Counted from the stretch's first letter, positions 45,072 through 56,327 are shown. The stretch is DNA of 64,000 bases from Burkholderiales bacterium (GCA_026400105.1 JAPLPQ010000099.1:1-64000), one strand, 5' to 3'. Notes: generated from the letters alone by a model not told the origin. Program-made: numbers and translations.

Positions 45072-47438
45072 TCAAAGGCCGAGATCGAGCGAGATAACGC
45101 TGCTGTCGCTGAAGGTCAGCAAGCCGCTCTTGAACTGGCCGATTTTGATCGCTGGATTGCCGAACACGAGGTCGATCGTGCTGGCACCTTCCAGCCAGTT
45201 CATCGACAGGCCTGAGCTGGCTTCAGCCAGCCTGAAGCTGTCGGGTGTGCCAGGCGTCCCGGTCAGCGTCACGACGCTGCGCGGCATGCCGTTGACCAGG
45301 GTGCGGTACTGCAGGCTGACCGGCTGCCTGGCCGAGCTGCCGTTGATGACCGTAGCGGTGCCCAGCGTCAGCTCGAGCTTGGGCCGGTTCGGCGCCGTGA
45401 CGGCACCGACGAAGGTCAGGTCTGCGGTGTACTTGTTGCTGGCCGAAGGCGGCTGGGTCGAATCGAACTGAGCATAGCCCGTCGCGGTGACATTGAGCTG
45501 CCCGCTCAGGAACTCGGTGCTGACCCCGTTGGCTATGTTGCGCAGCATGCCCTTGAGCGCGAGCTGGGTCGGCGTGGTGTCCGTGCCGCTCTTGTCCGTG
45601 GTCATGCCCTGGAGCTTCAAGTCGCCTTCGAATTCGGCGGTGCCGGCATTCCAGACCAGATTGACCGCTGCCCCGCTGGCCTTGTCGAGGCTGCCGCTGT
45701 TGAGGGTCAGCTTGCCTTCCTGCGTCGTTGCATCCTTGTAGGCGGCCACATAGCCCGACAGCGACAGGGCGGTCGGTTCATTGCTGACCAGGGTCTGGCT
45801 GCCGCTGATGTCCACCTGGTGCTTGAAGTTCACCAGCGTGGTGCCGCCACTCTTGAACGCTGCCGGCAGTTCACCCTTGAGCGTGAAGCTGGCGATGTTG
45901 CCGTGGCTGCCAGTCAGCACCGGAGTCACGCTACCTTTGAACGAATCGAGTGGCGTGCTGCCATCGGATTGCAGCTGCAAGGCCTGGTTGCTGGTGATGG
46001 TGCAGTTATTGCTCAGATCACAGCTCTGCACGCGCTGGCGGGCCCGGGTCGAGTAGCTGAAACTGCCATCGGTCTGGGGCGTGACGGTGATGCCATGGCG
46101 CCATTCGGTATGCGTATAGCCGCTGCCGCTATAGCTGCGCGTGGCATAAAAGCGGGCGCCGCAGCCGATGAAGTTGGCATTGGCCGGAGCGCTGGCCCTG
46201 ATCTGCGTGTCGGCATCCTGATACAGCGTGCAGCCCACTGCGGGTACCCTGACCGTGCCGTTGGTCGCGGTCATGTCGAAGGCCCGGGCCCGGTCCGGCA
46301 AGTTGGTGCGACCTGCCTTGTAGTCATGGTAGAGGTCGATCCCCATCACGAGCGCGCTCGCATCCTTGAGCACGGTTTCAACCGGAGGCTGAACCCCCTT
46401 CATCACTTGTTCGAACTTGAAGGCTTCCTGGTTCAAGGCGCCCGTGGCGTTGGCGCTGACCCCATCCTTGCTGAACATGGTCGTCAGGTCGGACTTGATC
46501 TGGGTGAACAGCAGCTTGGCTGCGGTGATCGTGGCCGCGACCGGATCCGGTGCCGGAATGTTGCCGCCGCTCGCTGCCGGGGTGCAGGCTGCGCCGCTGC
46601 AGCCCAGGTTGGTCACGATATTGACCAGGGTGGAGGTCTGGATCGCACCGACCAGCTCCGGCTTGTTCAGCACGGTCTGGGTGGCGTTCTGCAAGGCACT
46701 GGAGACACCATTGCCGAGTTGCAGACTCGACAAGCTGCTGTTGGCCGACAGTTTTCCGACCACGCATTCGGTGTTCGCGCCGGCGTTGCTGCTGTTGCAG
46801 CCCAGGTCGCCGTTGCTGGACATTTGCGAGACAGCCGCCAGCATCACGGCCAGTTTTTGCTGTTCGAGCGTTGCCGATGCGTTCTGCGCCGAGGTGACGG
46901 CGACCGTCGTCGGATCGAAGCCCAGCAGCTGCGTGACCGTCGACTTCGCTTGCGCTGCATTGGCTGGCGTGATGCCGCCGCTGGCCCGGGCCGCTGCAGC
47001 CACCGCTATTTCGCTGAACGGTGTCACGTTGACGCTGGTACTGGTCGCGCCCGTGGTCTGCGGCACCAGCAGCGCGCGCATGCTGAAGTTGGCGGGCAGG
47101 GCCTGCACCAAGCCGGTGACTTCGTCGAGGTGGGTGGTCTGGCCATTCGCCTTGGCCGTCACCTTGATGACCACCGGCTGGCCCTTGGTCGCGTTGAAGT
47201 TCAGCTGGTACTGGCCATTGCCATCGGTGGTGGTGGTGGCGAGCGGCGTGCTGGCCATCTGGCCATCGGCGTTGACCGCATAGACCGCGACATCCGCATT
47301 TGCCATCAGGCCCTTGGCGGCAGTACCGCTGAGGGCAATAGTGGATGTCGCGGTCGATGCGGCGTCATCCCCTCCGCCACCGCAGCCAGCCAGCAGGCTG
47401 GCACTGGCAACAGCTGTCAGAAATAGGCTTGCTTTCAT
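45072..47438 (-). CDS. Unrecognised large surface or periplasmic lipoprotein
   Basis: A 788-residue protein with lipobox SLLAGCGGGGDD (Cys near 19). Residues about 30-120 look like a carboxypeptidase-regulatory-type beta-sandwich (TIALSGTAAKGLMANADVAV, TTTDGNGQYQLNF). Residues about 120-380 are Ala/Thr/Ser-rich and helical, with paired Cys (LGCNSSNAGANTEC, LGCSGAACTP). The C-terminal half is beta-rich with repeated short strands (TLKGELPAAF, ALKGMLRNIANG). No enzyme motif is seen. Similar GGGG lipoproteins with poor conservation are common in Burkholderiales. A terminator follows directly. Confidence 0.75.
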   Translation of the reverse strand: MKASLFLTAVASASLLAGCGGGGDDAASTATSTIALSGTAAKGLMANADVAVYAVNADGQMASTPLATTTTDGNGQYQLNFNATKGQPVVIKVTAKANGQTTHLDEVTGLVQALPANFSMRALLVPQTTGATSTSVNVTPFSEIAVAAAARASGGITPANAAQAKSTVTQLLGFDPTTVAVTSAQNASATLEQQKLAVMLAAVSQMSSNGDLGCNSSNAGANTECVVGKLSANSSLSSLQLGNGVSSALQNATQTVLNKPELVGAIQTSTLVNIVTNLGCSGAACTPAASGGNIPAPDPVAATITAAKLLFTQIKSDLTTMFSKDGVSANATGALNQEAFKFEQVMKGVQPPVETVLKDASALVMGIDLYHDYKAGRTNLPDRARAFDMTATNGTVRVPAVGCTLYQDADTQIRASAPANANFIGCGARFYATRSYSGSGYTHTEWRHGITVTPQTDGSFSYSTRARQRVQSCDLSNNCTITSNQALQLQSDGSTPLDSFKGSVTPVLTGSHGNIASFTLKGELPAAFKSGGTTLVNFKHQVDISGSQTLVSNEPTALSLSGYVAAYKDATTQEGKLTLNSGSLDKASGAAVNLVWNAGTAEFEGDLKLQGMTTDKSGTDTTPTQLALKGMLRNIANGVSTEFLSGQLNVTATGYAQFDSTQPPSASNKYTADLTFVGAVTAPNRPKLELTLGTATVINGSSARQPVSLQYRTLVNGMPRSVVTLTGTPGTPDSFRLAEASSGLSMNWLEGASTIDLVFGNPAIKIGQFKSGLLTFSDSSVISLDLGL

Positions 47439-47503
47439 GTGTGACCCCCGGTGATTGAGCCATGAGCAGGTAATGGCAAATCAATCGTATCACTTACATA
47501 TTC

Positions 47504-48583
47504 TTACATCCGGGTGAGAGGCAAATTTTTTGTGGCGGCCTTTTGCAGCAGCATGGCGTCGCCATAGCTGAAGAAACGGTAGCCCTCGCGCACGGCGCGC
47601 GCATAGAGCGCCATGATGGTTTCGTAGCCGGCGAAGGCACTGACCAGCATCATCAGCGTGCTCTTGGGCAGGTGAAAGTTGGTCACCAGCAGGTCGACAA
47701 CCTGGAACTCGAAGCCGGGCGTGATGAAGATCTGGGTTTCTCCGCTGGCGCGGCCGAACTTGGCCCAGGATTCGAGCGTGCGCACCGTGGTGGTGCCGAT
47801 CGCGATCACGCGGCCGCCGCGCGCGCGGCAGGCGGCTATGGCCTGTTGGGTGGACTCGGGCACTTCGTAGCGCTCGGAGTGCATCACATGGTCGGCGATG
47901 GACTCGACCTTGACCGGCTGGAAGGTGCCGGCGCCCACATGCAGCGTGACGCTGGCGCGCTGCACGCCGCGCGCCTCGAGCTCGTCGAGCAGGGCCTGGT
48001 CGAAGTGCAGCGAGGCGGTCGGCGCTGCGACCGCGCCGGGCGCGCGCGCGAACACGGTCTGGTAGCGGCGCTCGTCCTCGGCGCTGTCGCCATGTTCGAT
48101 ATAGGGCGGCAGTGGCACATGGCCATGCTGCTCCATCAGGCCATAGGGCTCGGCGCTGAGCCGGAAGCGGAACAGCGGGCCTGTGTCCTCGGGCCAGCGG
48201 CCCAGCAGCTCGGCGCTGAAGCCGCCGACCATGTGGAGCACCGCGCCCGGCAGCGGTTTCTTGCTGACCTTCATGTGCGCGACCACCTCGTGGCCGTCGA
48301 GCACGCGCTCGATCAGCAGCTCGACCTTGCCGCCCGAGGCTTTCTCGCCGTACAGGCGCGCCTTGACGACCCGGGTGTCGTTGAAGACCAGCAGGTCGCC
48401 AGCCTTGAGCAGGCCGGGCAGTTCCTTGAAGATGCGGTCGACCGGCGAGCGGCCGGTGTTGTCGAGCAGACGCGAGCCGCTGCGCTCGGCGGCGGGGTGC
48501 TGGGCCACCAGTTCGGGGGGCAGCTCGAAGTCGAAGTCGCTGACGGTGTGGGCGCGCGTGGCGCCGGAGGAAGATGGATTCAT
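47504..48583 (-). CDS. queA: S-adenosylmethionine:tRNA ribosyltransferase-isomerase
   Basis: Start at [19 protein letters not shown] (359 residues), after GAGGAAG; the long track start overlaps parA. Family motifs [44 protein letters not shown] and [14 protein letters not shown] are present. It transfers the ribosyl part of SAM to preQ1-tRNA, making epoxyqueuosine. Together with tgt this covers the tRNA-level steps of queuosine synthesis. Divergent from the ParA-like gene. Confidence 0.96.
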   Translation of the reverse strand: MNPSSSGATRAHTVSDFDFELPPELVAQHPAAERSGSRLLDNTGRSPVDRIFKELPGLLKAGDLLVFNDTRVVKARLYGEKASGGKVELLIERVLDGHEVVAHMKVSKKPLPGAVLHMVGGFSAELLGRWPEDTGPLFRFRLSAEPYGLMEQHGHVPLPPYIEHGDSAEDERRYQTVFARAPGAVAAPTASLHFDQALLDELEARGVQRASVTLHVGAGTFQPVKVESIADHVMHSERYEVPESTQQAIAACRARGGRVIAIGTTTVRTLESWAKFGRASGETQIFITPGFEFQVVDLLVTNFHLPKSTLMMLVSAFAGYETIMALYARAVREGYRFFSYGDAMLLQKAATKNLPLTRM

Positions 48584-48683
48584 GTCGCTTGAGGGCCGAA
48601 CGGGCCCGTGCCAAGAAAAACCGGCATTTTCCCATGGCCGGGCTGCCTCATAATGATCCGCACCAACAACAGCAGGAGGCGCC

Positions 48684-49448
48684 GTGGCGCTTGTCGTATT
48701 CAACCAGAAGGGCGGGGTGGGCAAGTCCACCATCGCCAGCAACCTCGCCGCGATCAGTGCTGCCCAGGGCCTGCGCACGCTGCTGATCGACCTCGACCAG
48801 CAGGGCAACTCGACCCGCTACCTGCTTGGCGCCCCGGTCGGTGCGCAGCAGCCCACGGTGGCGAGTTTCTTCGACCAGACGCTGGGCTTCAGCTTCAATC
48901 CGGCGCCTCCGGCCGATTTCGTGCTGCGCACGCCGTTCGAGCGGCTCGACCTGATGGCCGCGAGCGACCGGCTCGACGAGTTGCAGGTCAAGCTCGAGTC
49001 GCGCCACAAGATCTACAAGCTGCGCGAGGCGCTGCAGCAGCTCGGGGCGGACTACGACCGGATCTACATCGACACGCCGCCGGCGCTGAACTTCTACACC
49101 CGCTCGGCGCTGATGGGGGCGAGCGGCTGCCTGATTCCGTTCGACTGCGACGACTTCAGCCGCCAGGCGCTCTATACCCTGCTGGCCAATGTGCAGGAAA
49201 TCCGCGCCGATCACAATGCCGGCTTGCAGGTCAAGGGCATCGTGGTCAACCAGTTCCAGCCGCGTGCCCGGCTGCCGCTGCAGCTGGTGCAGGAGCTGAT
49301 CGCGGAAGGCCTGCCGGTGCTGCAGCCCTATCTGCCGGCCTCGATCAAGGTGCGCGAGTCGCACCAGCTCGCGCGGCCCATGATCCATCTCGATCCCCGG
49401 CACAAGCTGACCCTGGCCCTGGTCGAGTTGCACGCCGCGCTGGCCTGA
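48684..49448 (+). CDS. Orphan ParA/MinD-type ATPase
   Basis: A 254-residue protein starting with GTG after AGGAGG. The deviant Walker A KGGVGKST is followed by [17 protein letters not shown] and the [11 protein letters not shown] Walker B. C-terminal motifs ([17 protein letters not shown]) match chromosomal ParA-like proteins. There is no parB gene or evident parS site beside it, so it may position something other than a replicon. It is divergent from queA and convergent with the nhaR-like gene. Confidence 0.9.
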   Translation: MALVVFNQKGGVGKSTIASNLAAISAAQGLRTLLIDLDQQGNSTRYLLGAPVGAQQPTVASFFDQTLGFSFNPAPPADFVLRTPFERLDLMAASDRLDELQVKLESRHKIYKLREALQQLGADYDRIYIDTPPALNFYTRSALMGASGCLIPFDCDDFSRQALYTLLANVQEIRADHNAGLQVKGIVVNQFQPRARLPLQLVQELIAEGLPVLQPYLPASIKVRESHQLARPMIHLDPRHKLTLALVELHAALA

Positions 49449-49453
49449 GCCGG

Positions 49454-49473
49454 CCGGGTCCGTCCGGACCCGG
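49454..49473. terminator. Hairpin between parA-like and nhaR-like genes
   Basis: CCGGGTCCG, loop TC, CGGACCCGG forms a perfect nine-pair stem in the 28-base gap between convergent stops; GTTT follows on the plus strand. Probably serves rightward, possibly both ways. Confidence 0.65.
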
Positions 49474-49476
49474 GTT

Positions 49477-50358
49477 TCAATCCTGCGCCAGCAGCTGGCG
49501 CAGCAGCGGGTGCTGCACCTTGCGCTCGGTGCTGATCGCGTAGTAATGCTCCTCGACCCCGGCGCAGGCACCGAGCAGCCTGGCCTGATGCCGCTGCAGC
49601 AGCGCGTCCTCGAGCGCGAGTGCGGCCGGAAACACGCCCAGGCCCGCGCCACCAAAGGTCTCGAGCAGGGCGCTGTCCTCGAACTCGCCGACCACGCGCG
49701 GGCGCAGGCCCTGCTGGGCCAGCCACTGGTCGAGATGGGCGCGCACGATCGAGTGGGTGGTGGGCAGCAGCACCGGGACATCCTGCAGCGAGGCCGGAAA
49801 ATCGGCCTGGGCCTGCTCCCACCAGCGCGGCGCGGCATACCAGCCCATGCCGGTGCTGCCCAGCGGGTGACTGTGCACCTTCAGGTGCGGGTTGAACGGC
49901 GCCGGATGATCCGACAGCACCACGTCGAGCTGATGCACCGCGAGTTCGGCCAGCAGATCGGCCATCTCGCCTTCATGGCAGACCAGGCGCAGCTCCGGCG
50001 TGGCCAGCACCGGCTGCAGCAGCCGCTGCACCTCGAGCTTGGCCAGACCGTCGGCGATCCCGACCGCCAGCCGCATGGTCGGCGCCTGTGCCGCTGCGCG
50101 CACCCGCTCGGGCAGCACCTCGCCGAGCTGGAAGATCTGCTCGGCCTGGCGCAGCGCGACGATGCCGGCCTCGGTCAGCGCCAGCCCGCGTCCGGCCGGC
50201 TTGAGCAGCTGGCAGCCGAGGTCGCGCTCGAGCTCGCGCACCTGGGCGCTGACGGTCTGCACCGCCATGTCGAGCCGCGCCGCGGCGCGCGTCATGCCGC
50301 CTTCCTTGGCGACGATCCAGAAGTAGTACAGGTGGCGGTAATTGAAAGCCAGGCTCAT
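49477..50358 (-). CDS. LysR-family regulator, NhaR-like
   Basis: Start at MSLAFNYRHLYYFWIVAKEGG (293 residues). The NYRHLYYFWIV beginning and helix-turn-helix (MTRAAARLDMAVQTVSAQVR) fit the NhaR branch of LysR regulators. The effector domain continues to LRQLLAQD. In enterobacteria NhaR responds to sodium and activates nhaA; no antiporter gene is nearby here, so the target is unknown. It is divergent from recG with 86 bases between. Confidence 0.87.
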   Translation of the reverse strand: MSLAFNYRHLYYFWIVAKEGGMTRAAARLDMAVQTVSAQVRELERDLGCQLLKPAGRGLALTEAGIVALRQAEQIFQLGEVLPERVRAAAQAPTMRLAVGIADGLAKLEVQRLLQPVLATPELRLVCHEGEMADLLAELAVHQLDVVLSDHPAPFNPHLKVHSHPLGSTGMGWYAAPRWWEQAQADFPASLQDVPVLLPTTHSIVRAHLDQWLAQQGLRPRVVGEFEDSALLETFGGAGLGVFPAALALEDALLQRHQARLLGACAGVEEHYYAISTERKVQHPLLRQLLAQD

Positions 50359-50444
50359 GCTCTGCTTTTCCTTGAAATGGATGCCGTGATTGTCTGCTTT
50401 TCCGTTCAGGCGCAAAGCCGGTCCGGCTGCGGCAAAATGCCGCC

Positions 50445-52592
50445 ATGTCAGACGCCTTGTCCGCTCCGCCGCCGGCCACCGCCAGCAAGCCCCTGTCCGC
50501 GCCGCAAAAAGCGCTGCGCAAGCTCGGGCTGGTGCGCGCGATCGACCTTGCGCTGCACCTGCCGCTGCGCTACGAGGACGAGACCCGCATCGTGCGCCTG
50601 CGCGACGCGCGCGAGGGCGAGGAAGTCCAGATCGAGGGCATCGTGACCTCCTGCGAGCTCAGCCCCGGCCCGCGGCGCCAGCTGCTGGTGGTGCTCGATG
50701 ACGGCAGCGAGCGCTGCACGCTGCGCTTCTTCAGCTTCTATCCCTCGCACCAGAACACGCTGGCGGTCGGTGCCTGCATCCGGGCCCGTGGCGAGCTGCG
50801 CGGCGGCTTCCTGGGCTGGACCATGATGCATCCGACTTTTCGCGTCGCCGGTGGCGAGCTGCCCGATGCGCTGACCCCGGTCTATCCGACCAGCGCCGGA
50901 CTGCCACAGGCCTATCTGCGCCGCGCGGTGCTCGGCGGCCTTGACCGAGCCGACCTCGGCGACACCATTCCGCCCGAGGCCTTGGCGGACTGTCCGGGCC
51001 TGCGCCAGCGCCTGCCCGGCGGGGGGCAGGGCGCCTGGAGCTTGCGCGAAGCGCTGCATTTCCTGCATCACCCGACGCCCGATACCTCGCTGGCGGCGCT
51101 CGAGGACCGCAGCCATCCGGCCTGGCAGCGGCTCAAGGCCGAGGAGCTGCTGGCGCAGCAGCTGTCGCAGCACAAGTCCAAGCAGGAGCGCGACTTGCTG
51201 CGCGCGCCGGCCTTGCCCCGTCGCCCGGACGGGTTGGACCGGCAGCTGCTGGCGGTCCTGCCCTTCGGCCTGACCGGGGCCCAGGCCCGCGTCGTCGACG
51301 AGATCGCGACCGACCTGGCGCGTCCGGTGCCGATGCACCGCCTGCTGCAGGGCGATGTCGGCAGCGGCAAGACCGTGGTCGCGGCGCTGGCCGCCACGGT
51401 CGCGATCGAGGCCGGCTGGCAATGCGCGCTGATGGCGCCGACCGAGATCCTGGCCGAGCAGCATTTCAGCAAGCTGGTCGGCTGGCTCGAGCCGCTGCTG
51501 GCGCCGCTGGGCAAGTCGGTGGCCTGGCTGACCGGCAGCCAGAAAAAGAAGGAGCGTGCCGCCATGCTGGCGCGCATCGCCTCGGGCGAGGCCGCGCTGG
51601 TGGTCGGCACCCATGCCGTGATCCAGGATCAGGTCCAGTTCCAGAACCTGGCGCTGGCCGTGATCGACGAGCAGCACCGCTTCGGCGTCGCGCAGCGCCT
51701 GGCCTTGCGCGAGAAGATGCGCGACGCCGGCCTGGAGCCGCATCTGCTGATGATGAGCGCGACGCCGATCCCGCGCACGCTCGCGATGAGCTACTACGCC
51801 GACCTCGATGTCTCGACCATCGACGAGCTGCCGCCCGGACGCAGTCCGATCGTGACCAAGACCGTCTCCGACAGCCGGCGCGACGAGGTCATCGGCCGCA
51901 TCCGGGCCCAGGTCGCGCAGGGGCGCCAGGTCTACTGGGTCTGCCCCCTGATCGAGGAGAGCGAGGCGCTCGACCTCGGCAACGCGACCGCGACCCACCT
52001 CGAACTCAGCGCCGCGATGGAAGGCCTGCAAGACGCCGCCGGCCAGCCGCTGCGGGTTGGCCTGCTGCACTCGCGCATGCCGCCAGTCGAGAAGAAGGCC
52101 GTGATGGCGCTGTTCAGCGCCGGCCTGATGGGCGTGCTGGTCAGCACCACCGTGATCGAGGTCGGCGTCGACGTGCCCAACGCCTCGCTGATGGTGATCG
52201 AGCATGCCGAGCGTTTCGGCCTGAGCCAGTTGCACCAGTTGCGCGGCCGGGTCGGGCGCGGCGCGGCGGCCTCGGCCTGCCTGCTGCTGTATTCGACCAA
52301 CGAGTCCGGGCGCCTGAGCGAGACCGCGCGCGAGCGCCTGCGCGCCATGGCCGAGACCACCGACGGCTTCGAGATCGCCCGGCGCGACCTCGAGATCCGC
52401 GGGCCCGGCGAGTTCCTCGGTGCGCGCCAGTCGGGCGCGGCCATGCTGCGCTTTGCCGACCTCGCGACCGACATCCACCTGCTCGAATGGGCGCGTGCCT
52501 GGGCGCCTGTCATGCTCGAACGCTGGCCGCGCCTGGCGCAGCAGCATGTCGAGCGCTGGCTCGGCACAAAATCCGATTATCTGAAGGCCTGA
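50445..52592 (+). CDS. recG: ATP-dependent DNA helicase RecG
   Basis: A 715-residue helicase. The N-terminal wedge/OB domain (about 55-160; LPLRYEDETRIVRLRD) binds branched DNA. Superfamily 2 motifs follow: Walker A GDVGSGKT, motif II DEQHRFG, motif III MSATPIPRTL, and motif VI QLRGRVGRG. It reverses stalled forks and processes Holliday junctions and R-loops. The first gene of recG-oxyR-ubiA; oxyR starts 7 bases after its stop. Confidence 0.97.
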   Translation: MSDALSAPPPATASKPLSAPQKALRKLGLVRAIDLALHLPLRYEDETRIVRLRDAREGEEVQIEGIVTSCELSPGPRRQLLVVLDDGSERCTLRFFSFYPSHQNTLAVGACIRARGELRGGFLGWTMMHPTFRVAGGELPDALTPVYPTSAGLPQAYLRRAVLGGLDRADLGDTIPPEALADCPGLRQRLPGGGQGAWSLREALHFLHHPTPDTSLAALEDRSHPAWQRLKAEELLAQQLSQHKSKQERDLLRAPALPRRPDGLDRQLLAVLPFGLTGAQARVVDEIATDLARPVPMHRLLQGDVGSGKTVVAALAATVAIEAGWQCALMAPTEILAEQHFSKLVGWLEPLLAPLGKSVAWLTGSQKKKERAAMLARIASGEAALVVGTHAVIQDQVQFQNLALAVIDEQHRFGVAQRLALREKMRDAGLEPHLLMMSATPIPRTLAMSYYADLDVSTIDELPPGRSPIVTKTVSDSRRDEVIGRIRAQVAQGRQVYWVCPLIEESEALDLGNATATHLELSAAMEGLQDAAGQPLRVGLLHSRMPPVEKKAVMALFSAGLMGVLVSTTVIEVGVDVPNASLMVIEHAERFGLSQLHQLRGRVGRGAAASACLLLYSTNESGRLSETARERLRAMAETTDGFEIARRDLEIRGPGEFLGARQSGAAMLRFADLATDIHLLEWARAWAPVMLERWPRLAQQHVERWLGTKSDYLKA

Positions 52593-52599
52593 ATCCCAC

Positions 52600-53571
52600 A
52601 TGACGCTGACCGAACTCAAGTACATCGTCGCCGTCGCGCGCGAACGCCATTTCGGCAAGGCGGCCGAGGCCTGCTTCGTCTCCCAGCCCACGCTCAGCGT
52701 GGCGATCAAGAAGCTCGAGGAAGAGCTCGAGCTCAAGCTGTTCGAACGCAACGCCAGCGAGGTCGCCGTCACGCCGCTGGGCGAGGAGATCGTGCGCCAG
52801 GCCCAGGTCGTGCTCGAGCAGGCGGCCTCGATCAAGGAGATCGCCAAGCGCGGCAAGGACCCGCTCGCCGGTCCGCTGCGCCTGGGCGTGATCTTCACCA
52901 TCGGTCCTTACCTGCTGCCCGACCTGGTGCGCCAGGTGATCCAGCGCTCGCCCCAGATGCCGCTGATGCTGCAGGAGAACCTGACCGCCAAGCTGCTCGA
53001 GCAGCTGCGCCTGGGCGAGATCGACTGCGCCATCCTGGCCGAACCCTTCCCCGACACCAATCTCGCGATCGCGCCGCTCTACGACGAACCCTTCGTCGCG
53101 GTGGTGCCGGTGGCGCATGCGCTGGCGCAGCAGGAAGAGGTCACGGCCGAGCAGCTCAAGCAGGAAACCATGTTGCTGCTGGGCGCCGGTCACTGCTTTC
53201 GCGACCATGTGCTCGAGGTCTGTCCCGAGTTCGCCCGCTTCTCGAACGACGCCGAGGGTATCCGCAAGAGCTTCGAGGGCAGCTCGCTCGAGACCATCCG
53301 CCACATGGTCGCCGCCGGCATGGGCGTCACGCTGGTGCCGCGCCTGAGCGTGCCGAGCTCGGCGCTCGGCCCGGGTGCCAGGACCCTGCCGCCCGGATCG
53401 GGCCCGGGCGACGCCTCCTACCTGCGCTACCTGCCCTTTGCCGGCGAGCCGCCGACGCGCCGCGTCGTGCTGGCCTGGCGCCGCAGCTTCACGCGCTACG
53501 AGGCGATCGCCGCGCTGCGCAATGCCATCTACGCCTGCGAACTGCCGGGCGTCAAGAGACTGTCCGCATGA
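52600..53571 (+). CDS. oxyR: Hydrogen-peroxide regulator OxyR
   Basis: A 323-residue LysR-type regulator. The helix-turn-helix lies at about 17-36 ([19 protein letters not shown]). The redox Cys pair falls at positions 199 and 208 ([17 protein letters not shown]), the same numbers as in E. coli OxyR, so disulfide sensing of peroxide is expected. It lies between recG and ubiA, overlapping ubiA by ATGA; this recG-oxyR link is common in beta- and gammaproteobacteria. dps in this window is a likely target. Confidence 0.96.
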   Translation: MTLTELKYIVAVARERHFGKAAEACFVSQPTLSVAIKKLEEELELKLFERNASEVAVTPLGEEIVRQAQVVLEQAASIKEIAKRGKDPLAGPLRLGVIFTIGPYLLPDLVRQVIQRSPQMPLMLQENLTAKLLEQLRLGEIDCAILAEPFPDTNLAIAPLYDEPFVAVVPVAHALAQQEEVTAEQLKQETMLLLGAGHCFRDHVLEVCPEFARFSNDAEGIRKSFEGSSLETIRHMVAAGMGVTLVPRLSVPSSALGPGARTLPPGSGPGDASYLRYLPFAGEPPTRRVVLAWRRSFTRYEAIAALRNAIYACELPGVKRLSA

Positions 53572-54500
53572 ACCACACCCACGCTGCCGCGCTGGCGGCC
53601 TGGCGCGCCAAGCTCGCGCTCTACCTCGACCTGATCCGCTGGAACCGGCCCGCCGGCTGGTTGCTGCTGCTCTGGCCCACGCTGTCGGCGCTCTGGGTCG
53701 CTGCCGGCGGCTGGCCCGGCTGGCATCTGTTGCTGGTCTTCACGCTCGGCACCATCCTGATGCGCAGCGCGGGCTGCTGCATCAACGATGTCGCCGACCG
53801 CGACTTCGACCGCCATGTCAAGCGCACCGCGCAGCGCCCGATCACGAGCGGACGCATGTCGGTCCGGGAGGCGCTGGCCGTCGGCGCCGCGCTGGCCCTG
53901 CTGGCCTTCCTGCTGGTGCTGACCACCACGCCGGCGGCGATCCTGCTGTCCATTCCGGCGCTGGCGGTGGCGCTGCTCTATCCCTACGCCAAGCGTCATG
54001 TCTCGATGCCGCAGGCGGTGCTGGGCGTGGCCTTCAGCTTTGGCATCCCGATGGCTTTCGGCGTCATGCAGGTCGAGTCTGGAGTGGCTGCCTGGTCATG
54101 GGGCAGCCTGATGGCATCGGTGCCCTGGCAGGCCTGGGGCCTGGTCGTCAGCAACCTGTTCTGGGTGCTGGCCTACGACACCGAATACGCGATGGTCGAC
54201 CGCGACGACGACCTGCGCATCGGCATGAAGACCTCGGCCATCACGCTCGGGCGCTGGGATGTCGCGGGCGTGACCGCCTTCTACCTGCTGCACCTGGTGC
54301 TCTGGGCCTGGTTGCTCTGGCTCAAGGTCGGCGGCCCGGTGTTCGGCCTCGCGCTGGCGGCGGCGCTGGCCCAGGTGATCTGGCATTACGGCATGATCCG
54401 CGAGCGCACGCGCGAAGGCTGCTTTCGCGCCTTCCGCCTCAACCACTGGCTCGGGCTGACCCTGTTCCAGGGCGTGGCCGGCGGCTACGCCCTGAACTGA
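53568..54500 (+). CDS. ubiA: 4-Hydroxybenzoate polyprenyltransferase
   Basis: A 310-residue membrane protein with about eight or nine helices. The first Asp-rich motif is [19 protein letters not shown] and the second is [19 protein letters not shown]; both bind the prenyl diphosphate via magnesium. It joins the polyprenyl chain to 4-hydroxybenzoate in ubiquinone synthesis. The start overlaps the oxyR stop (ATGA). It is convergent with proC, ten bases apart. Confidence 0.96.
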   Translation: MNHTHAAALAAWRAKLALYLDLIRWNRPAGWLLLLWPTLSALWVAAGGWPGWHLLLVFTLGTILMRSAGCCINDVADRDFDRHVKRTAQRPITSGRMSVREALAVGAALALLAFLLVLTTTPAAILLSIPALAVALLYPYAKRHVSMPQAVLGVAFSFGIPMAFGVMQVESGVAAWSWGSLMASVPWQAWGLVVSNLFWVLAYDTEYAMVDRDDDLRIGMKTSAITLGRWDVAGVTAFYLLHLVLWAWLLWLKVGGPVFGLALAAALAQVIWHYGMIRERTREGCFRAFRLNHWLGLTLFQGVAGGYALN

Positions 54501-54510
54501 CTCGGGTGAC

Positions 54511-55347
<837 letters not shown>

Positions 55348-55624
55348 GGGCGCCGATCTTACCCGCGCGCACCGGGTCCCGGCCGGGGTCGGGCCGGGCG
55401 GCGCAGGCCCTGGCGCGGTTGTCGCATTGGCCGGTAAAAACTCCTTGCCTAAATTGTGGAACTGGTAGATAATCGCTCTCTTCGCCCGTAGTGGGGGAAG
55501 TATCTGCCCAGCGAAGTCGGCCGGAGCGCGGTTGTTAACCGTGTGCTGGCTGCCAACGACGGGCCCAAGACTGATCGCCTGTGGCCGTGGTGGCCGCTGG
55601 GATTCAAGTTGGGACTTAAATCAA
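55348..55624. promoter_or_regulatory. proC / rplN intergenic leader region
   Basis: This 277-base gap has no supported gene. It holds the proC promoter on the left and, on the right, a rightward promoter (annotated separately) plus a leader of about 145 bases before rplN. Within the leader a short palindrome GGTTGTTAACC is seen. The usual upstream neighbours of rplN (rpmC, rpsQ) are absent, so the ribosomal block is split here. Confidence 0.7.
55445..55473 (+). promoter_or_regulatory. Sigma70-type promoter of the rplN operon
   Basis: TTGCCT (55445-55450), 17 bases, then GATAAT (55468-55473) preceded by TA. A start near 55480 would leave a leader of about 145 bases before rplN. Position and quality suit a strong growth-linked promoter. 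Confidence 0.75.
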
Positions 55625-55993
55625 ATGATCCAAACGCAATCTCGACTCGATGTTGCAGACAACACGGGCGCCAAGTCCGTGATGTGCATCAAAGTGCTGG
55701 GCGGCTCCAAGCGCCGTTATGCCAGCGTGGGTGACATCATCAAAGTGACCATCAAGGAAGCCGCACCGCGTGGCCGCGTCAAAAAAGGCGAGGTTTACAA
55801 CGCTGTGGTCGTCCGTACTGCTGCCGGCATCCGCCGCGGCGATGGTGCCAAGGTGAAGTTCGACGGCAATGCTGCCGTTCTGCTCAATGCCAAGCTGGAG
55901 CCTATCGGCACCCGCATCTTCGGCCCCGTGACGCGTGAACTGCGTACCGAAAAGTTCATGAAGATCGTGTCCCTGGCCCCTGAGGTCCTGTAA
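55625..55993 (+). CDS. rplN: 50S ribosomal protein L14
   Basis: 122 residues, starting [20 protein letters not shown], the standard L14 beginning; the longer track start is leader sequence. It contains [20 protein letters not shown] and the C-terminal [12 protein letters not shown]. It binds 23S rRNA at the subunit interface. It is the first gene of this cluster, preceded by its own promoter, whereas in E. coli it opens the spc operon. rplX follows after 11 bases. Confidence 0.98.
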   Translation: MIQTQSRLDVADNTGAKSVMCIKVLGGSKRRYASVGDIIKVTIKEAAPRGRVKKGEVYNAVVVRTAAGIRRGDGAKVKFDGNAAVLLNAKLEPIGTRIFGPVTRELRTEKFMKIVSLAPEVL

Positions 55994-56004
55994 GGAATCG
56001 ACAC

Positions 56005-56325
56005 ATGAACAAGATCCGTAAAGGCGACGAAGTCATCGTCATCGCTGGTCGCGACAAGGGCAAGCGTGGCACCGTGGTGCAGCGCGCTAACGAAGAGCGT
56101 CTGGTGGTTGAAGGCATCAACCTGGTCAAGAAGCACGCCAAGCCGAACCCCATGAAGGGCATCGCTGGCGGCATCGTCGACAAGACCATGCCTATCCACC
56201 AGTCCAACGTGGCTATCTTCAACGCCGCCACCGGCAAGGCCGATCGCGTCGGCGTCAAGGTGACTGAAGACGGCAAGAAAGTCCGCGTCTTCAAGTCTTC
56301 CGGCGAAGAAATCAAGGCAGCATGA
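56005..56325 (+). CDS. rplX: 50S ribosomal protein L24
   Basis: 106 residues, with the KOW motif near the start ([21 protein letters not shown]) and the family segment [11 protein letters not shown]. An early assembly initiator of the large subunit. Its stop overlaps an ATG that could start rplE; the usual rplN-rplX-rplE order is kept. Confidence 0.98.
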   Translation: MNKIRKGDEVIVIAGRDKGKRGTVVQRANEERLVVEGINLVKKHAKPNPMKGIAGGIVDKTMPIHQSNVAIFNAATGKADRVGVKVTEDGKKVRVFKSSGEEIKAA

Positions 56326-56327
56326 CC

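Noticed and set aside
50448-52901. 817-codon leftward open frame opposite recG
   Set aside because: RecG on the other strand has every helicase motif; the antisense translation has no recognisable domain.
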